Below are positions 8,507-17,927 of a stretch of DNA of 64,000 nucleotides, in pieces (position 1 is the first letter of the stretch; each line of letters starts with the position of its first letter). A program made the position numbers and the translations under genes. The stretch comes from Planctobacterium sp965279005 (lineage in GTDB: Bacteria; Pseudomonadota; Gammaproteobacteria; Enterobacterales; Alteromonadaceae), in NCBI GenBank assembly GCA_965279005.1, contig CBDIHK010000028.1:516678-580677 (forward strand), in the 5' to 3' direction. The notes under the pieces were generated by a model. The model saw only the letters and a program-made list of their open reading frames with translations, did no database searches and was not told the origin of the DNA.

Positions 8507-10681
8507 CTACTCCTTCGCCATAACATCACTTGTGTCAACCTCACGTAGCTGCCCGCCTTCAAATAGCAGCACCCTGTCCGCCATATTGATGGTTTCTGGC
8601 CGGTGGGCGATGATTAACCTAGTCATTTGCATGGATTTAATATGCGCATTTATCTGGACTTCGTTGGCTATGTCCAAGTGGCTAGTTGCCTCATCCATAA
8701 ATAGGATCTTAGGCTGTTGATAAAACGCCCTTGCCAATAAGATACGTTGTTTTTGTCCCCCGCTGAGGCTAGCCCCCATATCCCCAACCAATGTATTGTA
8801 CTGCATTGCAGTGTGCATGATTTCTTCGTGCACACATGCTAGCTGCGCACAAAGGACAACGCGCTGCATATCTAAAGTTGAATTAAAACAGGATATATTT
8901 TCTGCGATGGAACCGCTTAACAATTGGTCATCTTGCATAACCCCGGATACTTGCTCCCTATAATTTGGGAATTGGGAAAGCGGCCTGCCATCGACCAAAA
9001 CCTGGCCACTAGAAGGCTCAGTCAATCCCATTAAACAGCGCAGCAACGTGCTTTTGCCACAACCGCTTCGGCCAATGATAGCTATAGTTTCGCCAGGCTC
9101 TACTGCAAAAGAAACATCTTTAAATACTGGCGGCTCTAAATCTGAATATTGATAGCTTAGGTTAGAAACTTCAATGCCACCTTTTAATAAAACATTTTCA
9201 CCGATTAATTCTGCAACACTAGTATCACGCTCTTTTTGTAAATAATTATCCCTTTCTGTGAAGACAACATCTGCCAATCTTTCAAAATGAACTTTCAGCA
9301 TTTTAAACTCAATCCATTTTGCAATTAATGCATCCATAGAAGAAATAAAACGCATTTTATAGCTCATAAATGCGTATAGCATGCCTACCGACATTAGGTT
9401 TCCCATCACAGCTGTTGCAGCAAAGTAGACAATTAAAATATTTTCAATCCCAAACAGCAGTTTATTGGCAGTATCAAAGCTGATCTGCCAGCGGCTAATT
9501 TGGATTTGTTTGTTCATTGCATCCGCTAGTCGGTTCTGCCACTGGCACTGCCGATCCGTTTCTTTGGAAAACAATTTAATGGTCTGAATTGCCCTTACTG
9601 ACTCCATAAAGTGGGAATTTTCCTTTGCCGCGGCAACAATGCCCTCTTCGTTTAGCAGGTGAATAGGACGGTACAATAGATAGCGCAGCAAGGCATAGAG
9701 TAGGACAACGGCACAGACAATGAAGGTCAGCCTGGTATCGTAGAAAAACATCACAGCCAAAACAATTAGTGCCATAACCCCGTCAACAATGACCGCAACA
9801 ATGCCATTGGTCATTAACTCACGAACCGTGCCTAAAGACCCAAAGCGCGACACTATATCGCCCATGTGCCGCTTCAAAAAATAATCCATGGGTAGCCGGA
9901 TCAAATGGTTAAAGACATTGGCGCTCATTTGCAAGTTAAGCGTACTGGATAGGTTCAATACCAAAAGCTGTCTGATGAAGGAGGTGAAGGTATCAATTAG
10001 CAGGAGTAAACCGAAGCCAAATGCCAGTACTAATAATAAATTGCCATCATTGCGAAGGATAACGTCGTCCAGAACAGTTTGCATATAGTAGGGGCTTGCA
10101 ACCGCGAAAAGCTGGAGTAAAAACGACAGCAAGATGATCACGAATAAACTGCGCTTCAAGCCAACGATGTTATTCCAAAAATGGCTAAATTTGAGGGATT
10201 GCTTTTGGCTTTCAGGCTTGAACTCGCTATTGGGCACCAACTCCAACGCCACACCAGTAAACATCTTATCAACTTCATGTATAGCGAGTTTCCGCTCGCC
10301 CACTGCTGGGTCATGGATCACGATATGCTCGGCAGTAACCTGCTTCAACACCACAAAATGTTTCATTTCCCAATGCAAAACGCACGGTGTCTGCAATTGT
10401 GCCAATTGTTCCAGATCCAGTTTCAATGCCCGCGAAGACAAGTTTAGCTGGGAAGCAATATCAATAATTTGTTTTAAAGTGGCACCATGTGCTGAAATAG
10501 AAAAACGCCTGCGCAAACTTGTCAAATCGGTTTCCAATCCATAATAGCCAGCAACCATGGCTAGGCAGGCTAGGCCGCACTCCGCTGCCTCTGTTTGCAA
10601 AATGACCGGTAATTTTGGCCTGATTGAAAAATTCAGCAGTTTGGTTAGTCCCGAATCTATCGAAAATGTTGAGCTAGTCAT
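8507..10681 (-). CDS. Peptidase-containing ABC exporter (C39 protease-ABC, PCAT)
   Basis: A 724-residue inner-membrane protein that cleaves double-glycine leaders and exports the released peptide. The N-terminal C39 papain-like peptidase (about 22-150) has Gln29, the catalytic Cys35 in ECGLAC, His108 in KHFVVL and Asp124 in IHDPAVG, so all four active-site residues are present. Six membrane helices follow (about 170-450). The ABC domain has Walker A GRSGCGKST, signature LSGGQKQR and Walker B ILFMDEATS. It overlaps the upstream HlyD gene by one base (TAATG) and is followed six bases later by the LuxR gene. Together with HlyD and a TolC-like porin elsewhere it would form a type I secretion route for the RiPP product. 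Confidence 0.95.
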   Translation of the reverse strand: MTSSTFSIDSGLTKLLNFSIRPKLPVILQTEAAECGLACLAMVAGYYGLETDLTSLRRRFSISAHGATLKQIIDIASQLNLSSRALKLDLEQLAQLQTPCVLHWEMKHFVVLKQVTAEHIVIHDPAVGERKLAIHEVDKMFTGVALELVPNSEFKPESQKQSLKFSHFWNNIVGLKRSLFVIILLSFLLQLFAVASPYYMQTVLDDVILRNDGNLLLVLAFGFGLLLLIDTFTSFIRQLLVLNLSSTLNLQMSANVFNHLIRLPMDYFLKRHMGDIVSRFGSLGTVRELMTNGIVAVIVDGVMALIVLAVMFFYDTRLTFIVCAVVLLYALLRYLLYRPIHLLNEEGIVAAAKENSHFMESVRAIQTIKLFSKETDRQCQWQNRLADAMNKQIQISRWQISFDTANKLLFGIENILIVYFAATAVMGNLMSVGMLYAFMSYKMRFISSMDALIAKWIEFKMLKVHFERLADVVFTERDNYLQKERDTSVAELIGENVLLKGGIEVSNLSYQYSDLEPPVFKDVSFAVEPGETIAIIGRSGCGKSTLLRCLMGLTEPSSGQVLVDGRPLSQFPNYREQVSGVMQDDQLLSGSIAENISCFNSTLDMQRVVLCAQLACVHEEIMHTAMQYNTLVGDMGASLSGGQKQRILLARAFYQQPKILFMDEATSHLDIANEVQINAHIKSMQMTRLIIAHRPETINMADRVLLFEGGQLREVDTSDVMAKE

Positions 10682-11952
10682 TACAATTTCCCTTTGATGC
10701 TATAAATAGGCTCTAATAGCCATTCCATAAGGCTGCGCTGTGATATGACTACGTCGGCTGAAAACGTCATCCCCGAACGCAACATAATTTCCTTGCCATA
10801 GGCCAATACTGCGGCTTCGTCGAGCCTGGCAGTGACTAAATACACAGGCTCCCGAATTTCTAACGGCAGAAATTTAAATTCATTAGGTAGTAGCACGGTA
10901 TCCGCGACACTTTCGATAGTGCCACCATAAAGTCCAAATTTTTGGTAGGGAAAGGCGTCAAACCGGATGTCCAATTTTTGTTGTGGCTCTACAAACCCCG
11001 CAGCACGCACTGGCACAATCACTTTAGCCAGCAAGTAGGCTTCGTTTGGTGTGATAGTCAATAGGGGCAAATTGGCTCGGGTATATTGGCCTTGGCTGAT
11101 TTGGATGTTTGAAACGATACCCGGTTGCGTCGCTTTTATCACATAAGCCCTCTGGCCGTGGATTTGCGCCATTTGCAACGCAATATCACTCAATTGGGAC
11201 TTAATAGAAGTTAATTCAGTCTGCTGTTCATCAGGCAATAACAGCAGTTGGCTCTGCAATTGGTGTAAGTTGTTCTCCTGGCGCACCTGCAAGCGTTTAA
11301 TCTCTTTGAGATCTGCGCGCAAACTCAAGGACTCTTGCAACGCTGTATCAAATTCCAACCGCGCTAAATGGCCGCTTTCACGCATTTTTTTGTATTCATT
11401 GTTACGCTCTTGCAGCAGTGCCTCCCGCTGCTGGTACAACAGCAGCTGCTCTTCGATTTGGGACAAGTCTAATTGGGTGGCGGCAACTTGGTTGTGCAAG
11501 TCCTGTTCTTTGACCTGATATATTTGGCCAATGCGTTGTATTTGTTTGTTTAGCATGGATTGCTGTTGCCGGTACTGGGCGAGCAACTCCTGCTCTAGGT
11601 GAACGCCATTGGACAAAATACGGTCACCGTTAATCACCATCAATGGCTGTCCCTCTGCAACCCTGTCCCCCTCTGATACCAACAGCTGCTTTACTTTGCC
11701 CCCTTCCCGCTCCGCGAACACCCGAATTAAACCATGGCTGGGTTCTAACCATCCGGTCACCGTTTGTTTTTGGGCATAGCTACTGGATAATAGCCAAGCT
11801 ACAGCCAAGCCACACCAGGCCGCAATAGCACACGCGATTATCGATAACTTTAAAGGTGGCTTTACCAACACATCACCCAATAAACTTTCTTTCTGGTGGT
11901 CTAGCGCTGCTTTTCTGAACAAATTTCCGTGCATCTGATACCTCTTTTCCAT
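10681..11952 (-). CDS. HlyD-family periplasmic adaptor of the RiPP exporter
   Basis: Membrane fusion protein that links the ABC exporter to an outer-membrane channel. One N-terminal membrane helix (about 34-57) is followed by a biotinyl-lipoyl-like strand (VSEGDRVAEGQPLMVING). A long coiled-coil hairpin (about 120-260, rich in Gln, Leu and Glu) follows, and then the return lipoyl half (VIKATQPGIVSNIQISQGQYT) and a beta-barrel region. The product is 423 residues from the ATG at 11952, which has AAGGA five bases upstream; an ATG six bases earlier overlaps that site and is less likely. It is the first gene of the operon hlyD-PCAT-luxR-precursor-ATP-grasp, and its promoter should lie in 11953-12200. 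Confidence 0.92.
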   Translation of the reverse strand: MEKRYQMHGNLFRKAALDHQKESLLGDVLVKPPLKLSIIACAIAAWCGLAVAWLLSSSYAQKQTVTGWLEPSHGLIRVFAEREGGKVKQLLVSEGDRVAEGQPLMVINGDRILSNGVHLEQELLAQYRQQQSMLNKQIQRIGQIYQVKEQDLHNQVAATQLDLSQIEEQLLLYQQREALLQERNNEYKKMRESGHLARLEFDTALQESLSLRADLKEIKRLQVRQENNLHQLQSQLLLLPDEQQTELTSIKSQLSDIALQMAQIHGQRAYVIKATQPGIVSNIQISQGQYTRANLPLLTITPNEAYLLAKVIVPVRAAGFVEPQQKLDIRFDAFPYQKFGLYGGTIESVADTVLLPNEFKFLPLEIREPVYLVTARLDEAAVLAYGKEIMLRSGMTFSADVVISQRSLMEWLLEPIYSIKGKL

Positions 11953-12201
11953 TTCCATCCTTGGAACAATTAGTTGCTTAGCAGAATAAGTAAACCAAAG
12001 ACAAAAAATTGACCGGAAAAGACACCTATCCCAGCCAATAAGACAAAGCTAAATATTTATTAATGAAAGCTATTCAGTTAGTTGTGTTTGCAATCGCTTA
12101 TAAGCGATATAAAGGGCAGGATAAGGTTGGGCAGAGACGTATTCGGGCATGATAAGCTCTAGCCCAATGACGTGGAAGATGAGCTGACATAACATCTGCG
12201 T

Positions 12202-12232
12202 AAAAAAACCCCTTCGAATTTGAAGGGGTTTT
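12202..12232 (-). terminator. Terminator of the TonB receptor gene
   Basis: A perfect 11-bp inverted repeat (arms 12205-12215 and 12222-12232, GAAGGGGTTTT pairing with AAAACCCCTTC). In minus-strand reading it ends in a run of seven T, and on the plus strand in four. It is about 60 bases after the receptor stop codon and separates it from hlyD. Confidence 0.88.
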
Positions 12233-12242
12233 ACAATTACAG

Positions 12243-12260
12243 GGGCACCCAAAGGTGCCC
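12243..12260 (-). terminator. Second hairpin downstream of the TonB receptor gene
   Basis: A 7-bp perfect stem (GGGCACC / GGTGCCC) with loop CAAA, 30 bases after the receptor stop and before the main terminator. It has no T-tract of its own, so it is probably an mRNA-stabilising or auxiliary hairpin. Confidence 0.55.
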
Positions 12261-12290
12261 TAGGTCAAACGTTTAGTTTGGGCTCAACAA

Positions 12291-15200
12291 TTAGAACTCG
12301 TACTTAGCGTTGAATTGGATTTGCCATACTGATTGAGTCAATACGCCTATGTTTTCGATACTGCGAACGCTGTTAAGGTCAGAGTACTCGTACTGGCCAT
12401 CCACAATCTGGGCCGACACTACAGCACGCTCATACTCGTAGCGGGTACGCTCTATACGACCCCAATCAGAGTTCAATAAGTTACCAAAGTTTTCAATATC
12501 CAAAGATACCAAGAAGCGGTGGTCATCCCTAAAGGCTGGCAACTCTTGTGAGATCTTAACATCAACGATGGTAGACCAAGGTGAGTTGTCACCGTTACGC
12601 GGCGCGATACCACCAGCGTATTGGGCTAGCTCTGAGCTGTTGATGTAATCAAAGAACGCTTGTTGCGCAGCTGCATCACCGCCAAATGAAGTTGCTGCGA
12701 ACAATGGATCATTAGGACCTGATGGAACGTATAGCAAGTGACCTGCGTCATCGTTACGGCTTTCACGGGCACAACGACCGCCACCTACGTCAAGTACACA
12801 AGCATTGTTTTCGTCAAATGTGTAGCTGTAAGGCTGGCCAGTACGACGTGTTGCAAACAATGAGAACCTAGTTTCATAGCCATCAAGCAACTCTTTAGAC
12901 CAGTTAAAGCGCAGCTTGAACAGGTGTTCAGTTTGGAAATTTGACGTGCCTGCCATTGGGCGCTGGCGGTCAAATGCAGCAAAGTCAGAGTAGTTTGAAG
13001 TCGCAGTTGAAGAAGTACCATAACCTACATCTTCTACGTCTGCATGGGTATAGCTAGTGAATAGGTTGAAACGACCATATGAAGTGTCCCAAGTTTTTGA
13101 CGCGGACAGCGCGAACAATAAGCTGTCGCCTTCATCAACCGAGCCTACTACAATAGCTTCAGGATCCCTTCTGCCGTCGCCGTCGAGGTCTGAACCACAA
13201 TCGTAAACACCACGGCCATCAGGTGCTGTGCCTACTGGGTTTTCACAACGTTGGTCGTACCAATAAGAAGCATTTTCAAGCTTGTTGTAAAGTACGTCAG
13301 CAGATAGCAACCACTCTTCGCCTAATCCTGGGATGTCAGTCTCATGGGCAACACCTAGGCTGACTTTCAAGGTAGTTGGGATTTCGAAGTCAGGGCTCAA
13401 CGCGTTTACTGAACCGTCAGGTGCTTCTGTCGCCAACTGATCCAATAGGTCTGCAGGAATATACTGGCCTGTGGCCGCGTCAGGTGTAGTTGGTACTATT
13501 ATATCACCTTCAGCACTGACGCCGTCAGAGATAACACCGTCATTTGAGTAGCTGTTAGAAATCCAAACGCCTGGTGAACCACCAGAGAAACGACCAATAC
13601 CACCGCGTACTGTAGTATCCAAGGTCGGTGTCCACTTAAAAGAAATCCTTGGCAAGATAACGTCTAGGCCGTCGATATCATTGGTATTGCTATAGCCGTA
13701 GCGGTTGACGAAGTTGTCGTTTTGACGGATTGAACCTTCTGACTCGTACCAGTCGTAACGAATACCCGCGTCGATGATTAGATCAGCGTTGACGTCCCAA
13801 GAATCTTGGATGTATAAAGCATTGTAGTTGTAGCCCCAAATAGCGCGCAAGTCATTCTCGTCGTTAGTAACAGCATTGTCGTAGCTAACTTCAGATGCTA
13901 GAGCGTTGCGCAAATCATCAAGGCTGGCAAAGTAGTATGAGCCTTCAGAGTTCTGTGCAAACAGGTTGTTTACGTCAACTTCTTCACGCTCGTAACCGGC
14001 TTTAAGGATATGGTCACCCATTGCATATTCAGCGACGAATTTATATTGCATAAACTCTTGGTCTAGTTCGTTTCCGTGACGGAAGCGATCAGGACCGATA
14101 GAAAGGAAATAGTCATCACCTTGGAATTCGCGGATGAATACACCAAAGTTAGGGAATTCGGCACCATTTAGTGAGTTTTGGCCTGTGGCTTGGGTAGTGC
14201 GGGCAATTTTAACTTCGGTAGAGAAGTCAGAAGTCCAGTCAGAAAAGAAGTGACCGATAAAGCTCTCAATTTCCTCAGAACGGTCATACCAAGCAGATGA
14301 TGCACCTAATACCTCACCACGGGGAAGGGTGAAGTTGTTACCCGATTGCTCGCGGATAGTATTGCCTTCAGTGCTGATGTAAGTAAACTTAGCGCGGTGA
14401 TCCTGGTTGATGTTCCAGTCGATGTTAGCCAAGAGCTTTTCATCTTCTGCAGGTGGCTTGTCGAAACCACCGATATCAAAGCCCCAATTGTTTTGGACTA
14501 TTGAGCGAACTTCAGCAACGTCCGCATCAGTTATACCAGGTTCAATGTTCAAGGCACCTGAGCCAACAGGACCGCGGTTAAGTGGCGCGATTTCTTCAAA
14601 CTTATCATACGCAACGAAGAAGAAAAGCTTATCTTTGATGATTGGACCACCAAGCGTTGCATAGAAGGTTTCTTCTTCAAAGGTGGAGTCGAACTCCAGA
14701 TCCTTGCTCTTGTCACCAATCATGCCGTCATCAGTATATGAAAAGCCTACAGAACCTTTAAATTCGTTGGTACCAGACTTAGTTACTGCGTTGATAGTAC
14801 CGCCGGTAAAGCCGTTGTATTCAACATCAAACGGTGCGGTCTGGATAGACAGGGATTCGATAGCGTCGTAAGAGATAGGAGAGCGCTGGGTTGGGTAACC
14901 GTTGGCATTCAAACCAAACCGGTCATTCAATGCTACACCGTCGACCGTCAAGGAGTTGAAGCGGTTGTTTGCACCGGCAATTGTCAACTCTTTTGCGCCA
15001 CCGCTTTGGATGTTAACAGACGCAAATGGGTCAAGCTCGGCAGCGTCAGTAATATCACGGTCAATCGTCGCGACTTCTTGCAATGCTTGAAGGCCAAGGC
15101 TGGTGCTTAGACCTTCATTTGAAAAACCAGCCGCAGCATAACTACCAGTTACTACGATTGATTCCATACTTTGTGTTGATTCAACAGTTACAGGCAAGAT

Positions 15201-15521
15201 AAATGTTTGGTCAAGTGACAAGTACACGTCGTTTACTTGTACAGTAGTAAAATCAGAGCCAGTGACCGTAATTTGGTATGGACCACCAACACGCAAGCCA
15301 CGGGCAGAGAATACGCCGTTAGCATTTGTTGTCGCGGTTGACACTGTACCAGATGGAACGTGCGTAATAGTTACGGTTGCACCCGCAACGTTGGCTCCGG
15401 CTTCTAAAGTAACATCACCCCTAATTGAAGAGGTTGTTGTTTGCGCCATTGCTGCAGTCGATATGCCGACCGACATTGCAACCGCTAACGCAACACGGCT
15501 GAACTTGGTGTTTTTAAACAT
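12291..15521 (-). CDS. Oar-type TonB-dependent receptor with carboxypeptidase-like N-terminal domain
   Basis: A 1076-residue outer-membrane receptor. Its signal peptide (about 26 residues, cut after STAAMA) is followed by a CarboxypepD_reg-like beta-sandwich (about 30-115). A plug domain comes next (about 140-260: LTIAGANNRFNSLTVDGVALND and GGTINAVTKSGTNEFKG are shown here only as landmarks at about residues 178 and 235). The rest is a long 22-strand barrel ending in an aromatic C-terminal residue (KYEF), as outer-membrane insertion requires. Oar-like receptors in Alteromonadales import large or uncommon substrates such as oligopeptides or glycans. The substrate is not identifiable here. It stands alone, closed by two hairpins, and should depend on TonB-ExbBD encoded elsewhere. 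Confidence 0.92.
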   Translation of the reverse strand: MFKNTKFSRVALAVAMSVGISTAAMAQTTTSSIRGDVTLEAGANVAGATVTITHVPSGTVSTATTNANGVFSARGLRVGGPYQITVTGSDFTTVQVNDVYLSLDQTFILPVTVESTQSMESIVVTGSYAAAGFSNEGLSTSLGLQALQEVATIDRDITDAAELDPFASVNIQSGGAKELTIAGANNRFNSLTVDGVALNDRFGLNANGYPTQRSPISYDAIESLSIQTAPFDVEYNGFTGGTINAVTKSGTNEFKGSVGFSYTDDGMIGDKSKDLEFDSTFEEETFYATLGGPIIKDKLFFFVAYDKFEEIAPLNRGPVGSGALNIEPGITDADVAEVRSIVQNNWGFDIGGFDKPPAEDEKLLANIDWNINQDHRAKFTYISTEGNTIREQSGNNFTLPRGEVLGASSAWYDRSEEIESFIGHFFSDWTSDFSTEVKIARTTQATGQNSLNGAEFPNFGVFIREFQGDDYFLSIGPDRFRHGNELDQEFMQYKFVAEYAMGDHILKAGYEREEVDVNNLFAQNSEGSYYFASLDDLRNALASEVSYDNAVTNDENDLRAIWGYNYNALYIQDSWDVNADLIIDAGIRYDWYESEGSIRQNDNFVNRYGYSNTNDIDGLDVILPRISFKWTPTLDTTVRGGIGRFSGGSPGVWISNSYSNDGVISDGVSAEGDIIVPTTPDAATGQYIPADLLDQLATEAPDGSVNALSPDFEIPTTLKVSLGVAHETDIPGLGEEWLLSADVLYNKLENASYWYDQRCENPVGTAPDGRGVYDCGSDLDGDGRRDPEAIVVGSVDEGDSLLFALSASKTWDTSYGRFNLFTSYTHADVEDVGYGTSSTATSNYSDFAAFDRQRPMAGTSNFQTEHLFKLRFNWSKELLDGYETRFSLFATRRTGQPYSYTFDENNACVLDVGGGRCARESRNDDAGHLLYVPSGPNDPLFAATSFGGDAAAQQAFFDYINSSELAQYAGGIAPRNGDNSPWSTIVDVKISQELPAFRDDHRFLVSLDIENFGNLLNSDWGRIERTRYEYERAVVSAQIVDGQYEYSDLNSVRSIENIGVLTQSVWQIQFNAKYEF

Positions 15522-15979
15522 TGTGTTTTCCTAGTTTTTAAGTGTAATTGCCAAATCTCACTAGATGCCAGCTAGTCTTCTTCCTATGCTGGCAACCCAA
15601 AGCACTATCAGTAGCGTCTATTTATTTTTGCTGCACATTATAATTAAATTTTGTTGCAGATAAATGAACTTTCTGCCTAATAACACATCAAATTTTTGTT
15701 AGTTTGATGTTGCAAGGAATAAGTCGCACTACCAAAACCCTGAGCGAGAACTGTACCGGGACTGCATTGCGACTTTAACAAGCCGAAAAACATGCATCCA
15801 AACGCACAGCCCTAGCAATTTAAGCTAGGCAAATTTTCGCAGTTACAACAAAAACAGGAATGCTTTAAGGGCATTCATAATCTTTCGTTAACATTACTTA
15901 AATATCAACAACTTACTTAGCATTAGTAATATTACTTGTTGCAATAAGTAAAGCTTACTGATGAAATACCGCCTGTTTT
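15522..15979. other. 458-bp divergent intergenic region
   Basis: Lies between the divergent TonB receptor (minus) and binding-protein (plus) genes. It is A/T-rich with no credible ORF. It should contain the receptor's promoter and a long untranslated leader. No repeat, riboswitch fold or operator was recognised. Confidence 0.5.
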
Positions 15980-16879
15980 GTGAGCTTTGACCTTTACCTA
16001 ACCGTGAAACTGTTTCCTTTAACAACAACGCAATTGCTACTGGTGTTCATCGGTTGTGTATTGCTGACTTTTATATTTACCCGCCTGAGTTTCAGCGGAA
16101 ACCTTATAACCGTCCCACAAATTTTGCAGTTCGATGATTCCTGCCAAACTGAAACTGGACGCCACGCTGATGAATTAACCATAGTTGCCTACAGCGAGGG
16201 AATGGCACGCAATGTAATGAACCAACTTTGCACCAACGATGCAGTCAATAAGCAATTTGGCAAGGTCAATGCCTTTTGGCAACCCGACGAACGCGAAATG
16301 TTCGAGTTTGTTGGCCAAGGTTCCGCCGACCTCATTTTAATCAAAGACAATTTTATCCGTGCCTTCGATTCTGACATCACTTACGGCTACCGCGAAATAG
16401 CGGCCTATGGCGACTACAACGCCTATCTTATAGGTGGTAAAGAAAAGCCACGCTTGGAAAAAGAATATTTATTGGGCAAGCGAATCGGTATCCTTGACTA
16501 TCCCAGCAGCCGTTCTGGACATATCGCGCCTATGCGCTTGTTCAAGCAACTGGGTTTGACTAAAAACCAAGTTGAATTGAATTACGCCAAATCCCACACG
16601 CAGCTACGGACGCTATTGGCCACCGGCCAAGTAGACATGATCTCTTCCTTTTGGGCAGAAACAGACAATGAAATGTTTTCACCCAGCTACCGTACGCCGC
16701 TGCAAGACCAAATTAGTGGCAGTAAATGGTATCTTAAGGCCGCAGACAAAAACCCGGAGCTAAAATGCAGCATCCAGGCACTGCTAGTGGCAATGAAGCA
16801 AGACTACGAAGGGTATTACAGCGATATTAGCCTGATATCGCCGTGCGAGAACCAGCTTCAAGGCACTGGCTCACCATGA
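15980..16879 (+). CDS. Membrane-anchored periplasmic binding protein-like (PBP type II) protein
   Basis: A 299-residue protein with a single N-terminal membrane helix (about 14-35), then a periplasmic domain that reads like a substrate-binding fold. The landmarks are LTIVAYSEGMARNVMNQ, GSADLILIKDNF, the hinge segment GKRIGILDYPSSRSGHIAP and LLATGQVDMISSFWAE. This resembles PhnD/SsuA-type solute receptors used as sensors. The start is GTG and no strong ribosome binding site is visible, so it is uncertain. The stop overlaps the next gene by four bases (ATGA), so the two are translationally coupled and probably act together as a membrane sensor. No transport permease or ATPase is nearby, which favours sensing over uptake. 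Confidence 0.7.
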   Translation: MSFDLYLTVKLFPLTTTQLLLVFIGCVLLTFIFTRLSFSGNLITVPQILQFDDSCQTETGRHADELTIVAYSEGMARNVMNQLCTNDAVNKQFGKVNAFWQPDEREMFEFVGQGSADLILIKDNFIRAFDSDITYGYREIAAYGDYNAYLIGGKEKPRLEKEYLLGKRIGILDYPSSRSGHIAPMRLFKQLGLTKNQVELNYAKSHTQLRTLLATGQVDMISSFWAETDNEMFSPSYRTPLQDQISGSKWYLKAADKNPELKCSIQALLVAMKQDYEGYYSDISLISPCENQLQGTGSP

Positions 16880-17815
16880 AATTAGCATTCCCGGTAAAAA
16901 TTTGGTCCTCCATTGCCCTATCCTACTTGATCCTGCAGTTCCTGGCGTTGGTCTATGCGATTGACCAAGAGCGCAGCTATGTTGAAAAGTCCCATTGAAC
17001 GGGTAACCACACGTATCGCCCTAGACCTGCCAGAATTACGGCTTGCCAATCCATTGTTTAACCGGGCGGCCGATGTCAAAAGCGTCTCCTTTTACGCGCA
17101 AAACTTAAACCAATTCCTCACAGACTCTGGCTTGCACGTTAGGCTCGCAAGTATCCAAGGTATCCGTTTTGGCGTTACCGGATACAAAGAGCTGCGCGAG
17201 GTTGAACTAAACACCAGCCGCAAGGATATCGAGGTATCACTGGCTATAATGCCTATACCAATGCAGTGGCGGGTATTGCTAATCCCGCTGTTATTTGCTG
17301 GCTTGTTCTCAGCTTTGGTGCTTTACAATGTCAAGGTCAGCAGAGAGCTACGCGCACAGAACAAGATTAAAGAACGGGACACCAAAGCCAAGCTAGTTAT
17401 CGATCTTAGGGATAGGAGCCTGTATTTAAACATTTCACCTGACACCAAGGCTACCTTGTCCAACAAGCCGATTTGCTTTTACCTGGCTATGTTGCGCTAT
17501 TGCCGGGACAATGACAAAGCGGTGCTGTACCACAATAAAAACTTACCCGAGGAATTCATCGAACTCGCCAATAAGTACTTTTACAGGTTGCTCGAACTCG
17601 GCCATTCCCGGCGCAAACGTCCGGACTTTGATAGCAACATTGATAAAATGCTGAGTGAAATCCGCGCTGCACTAGACGAAGTCCTAGATGCGGAAACAGA
17701 TCTGAAAAAAGTATTTTACCCACAAAAGGCACAGGGTGAGGGCTCCCGTTCCAAACTGCACAACTACGCGCTTTCAGGACTAAACTCAGAGCATTATGAA
17801 TTGATTGGGCATTAG
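16876..17815 (+). pseudogene. Two-helix membrane sensor partner with one +1 frameshift
   Basis: The ATG at 16876 opens a 40-codon frame with a membrane helix (about residues 9-29) that runs to a stop at 16998. The rest (16955-17815) is open in the next frame. The total length, 940 bases, becomes a multiple of three (312 residues) when one base is removed, for example one A of the AAAA at about 16984-16987, giving a smooth join YVES-PIERVTT. The restored protein has TM1, a periplasmic part of about 90 residues, TM2 (about 129-148) and a cytoplasmic region with the ending GLNSEHYELIGH. No known domain was recognised. It may be a natural mutation or a sequencing error; the coupled upstream gene is intact. 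Confidence 0.65.
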
Positions 17816-17927
17816 CGACTTACCCCCACTAGTTAACACAAAAAACTGCGAGTTTATTTAGGGTTAAATTGGCATATCTGGCAAGCGACTGGTAATCTTG
17901 GCAATAAACGGCCTGTTACAACAATAA

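Larger units (their letters stand above)
11953..12290. other. Intergenic: RiPP operon promoter region and receptor gene terminators
   Basis: The left part, next to hlyD, is A/T-rich and should hold the operon promoter, although no convincing -35/-10 pair could be chosen by eye. The right part holds two hairpins that end the TonB receptor transcript. A 60-codon ORF (12070-12252, minus) runs through both hairpins and was not accepted as a gene. Confidence 0.6.

Noticed and set aside
12070..12252. 60-codon minus-strand ORF
   Set aside because: It reads through both terminator hairpins, has no ribosome site and no recognisable product.
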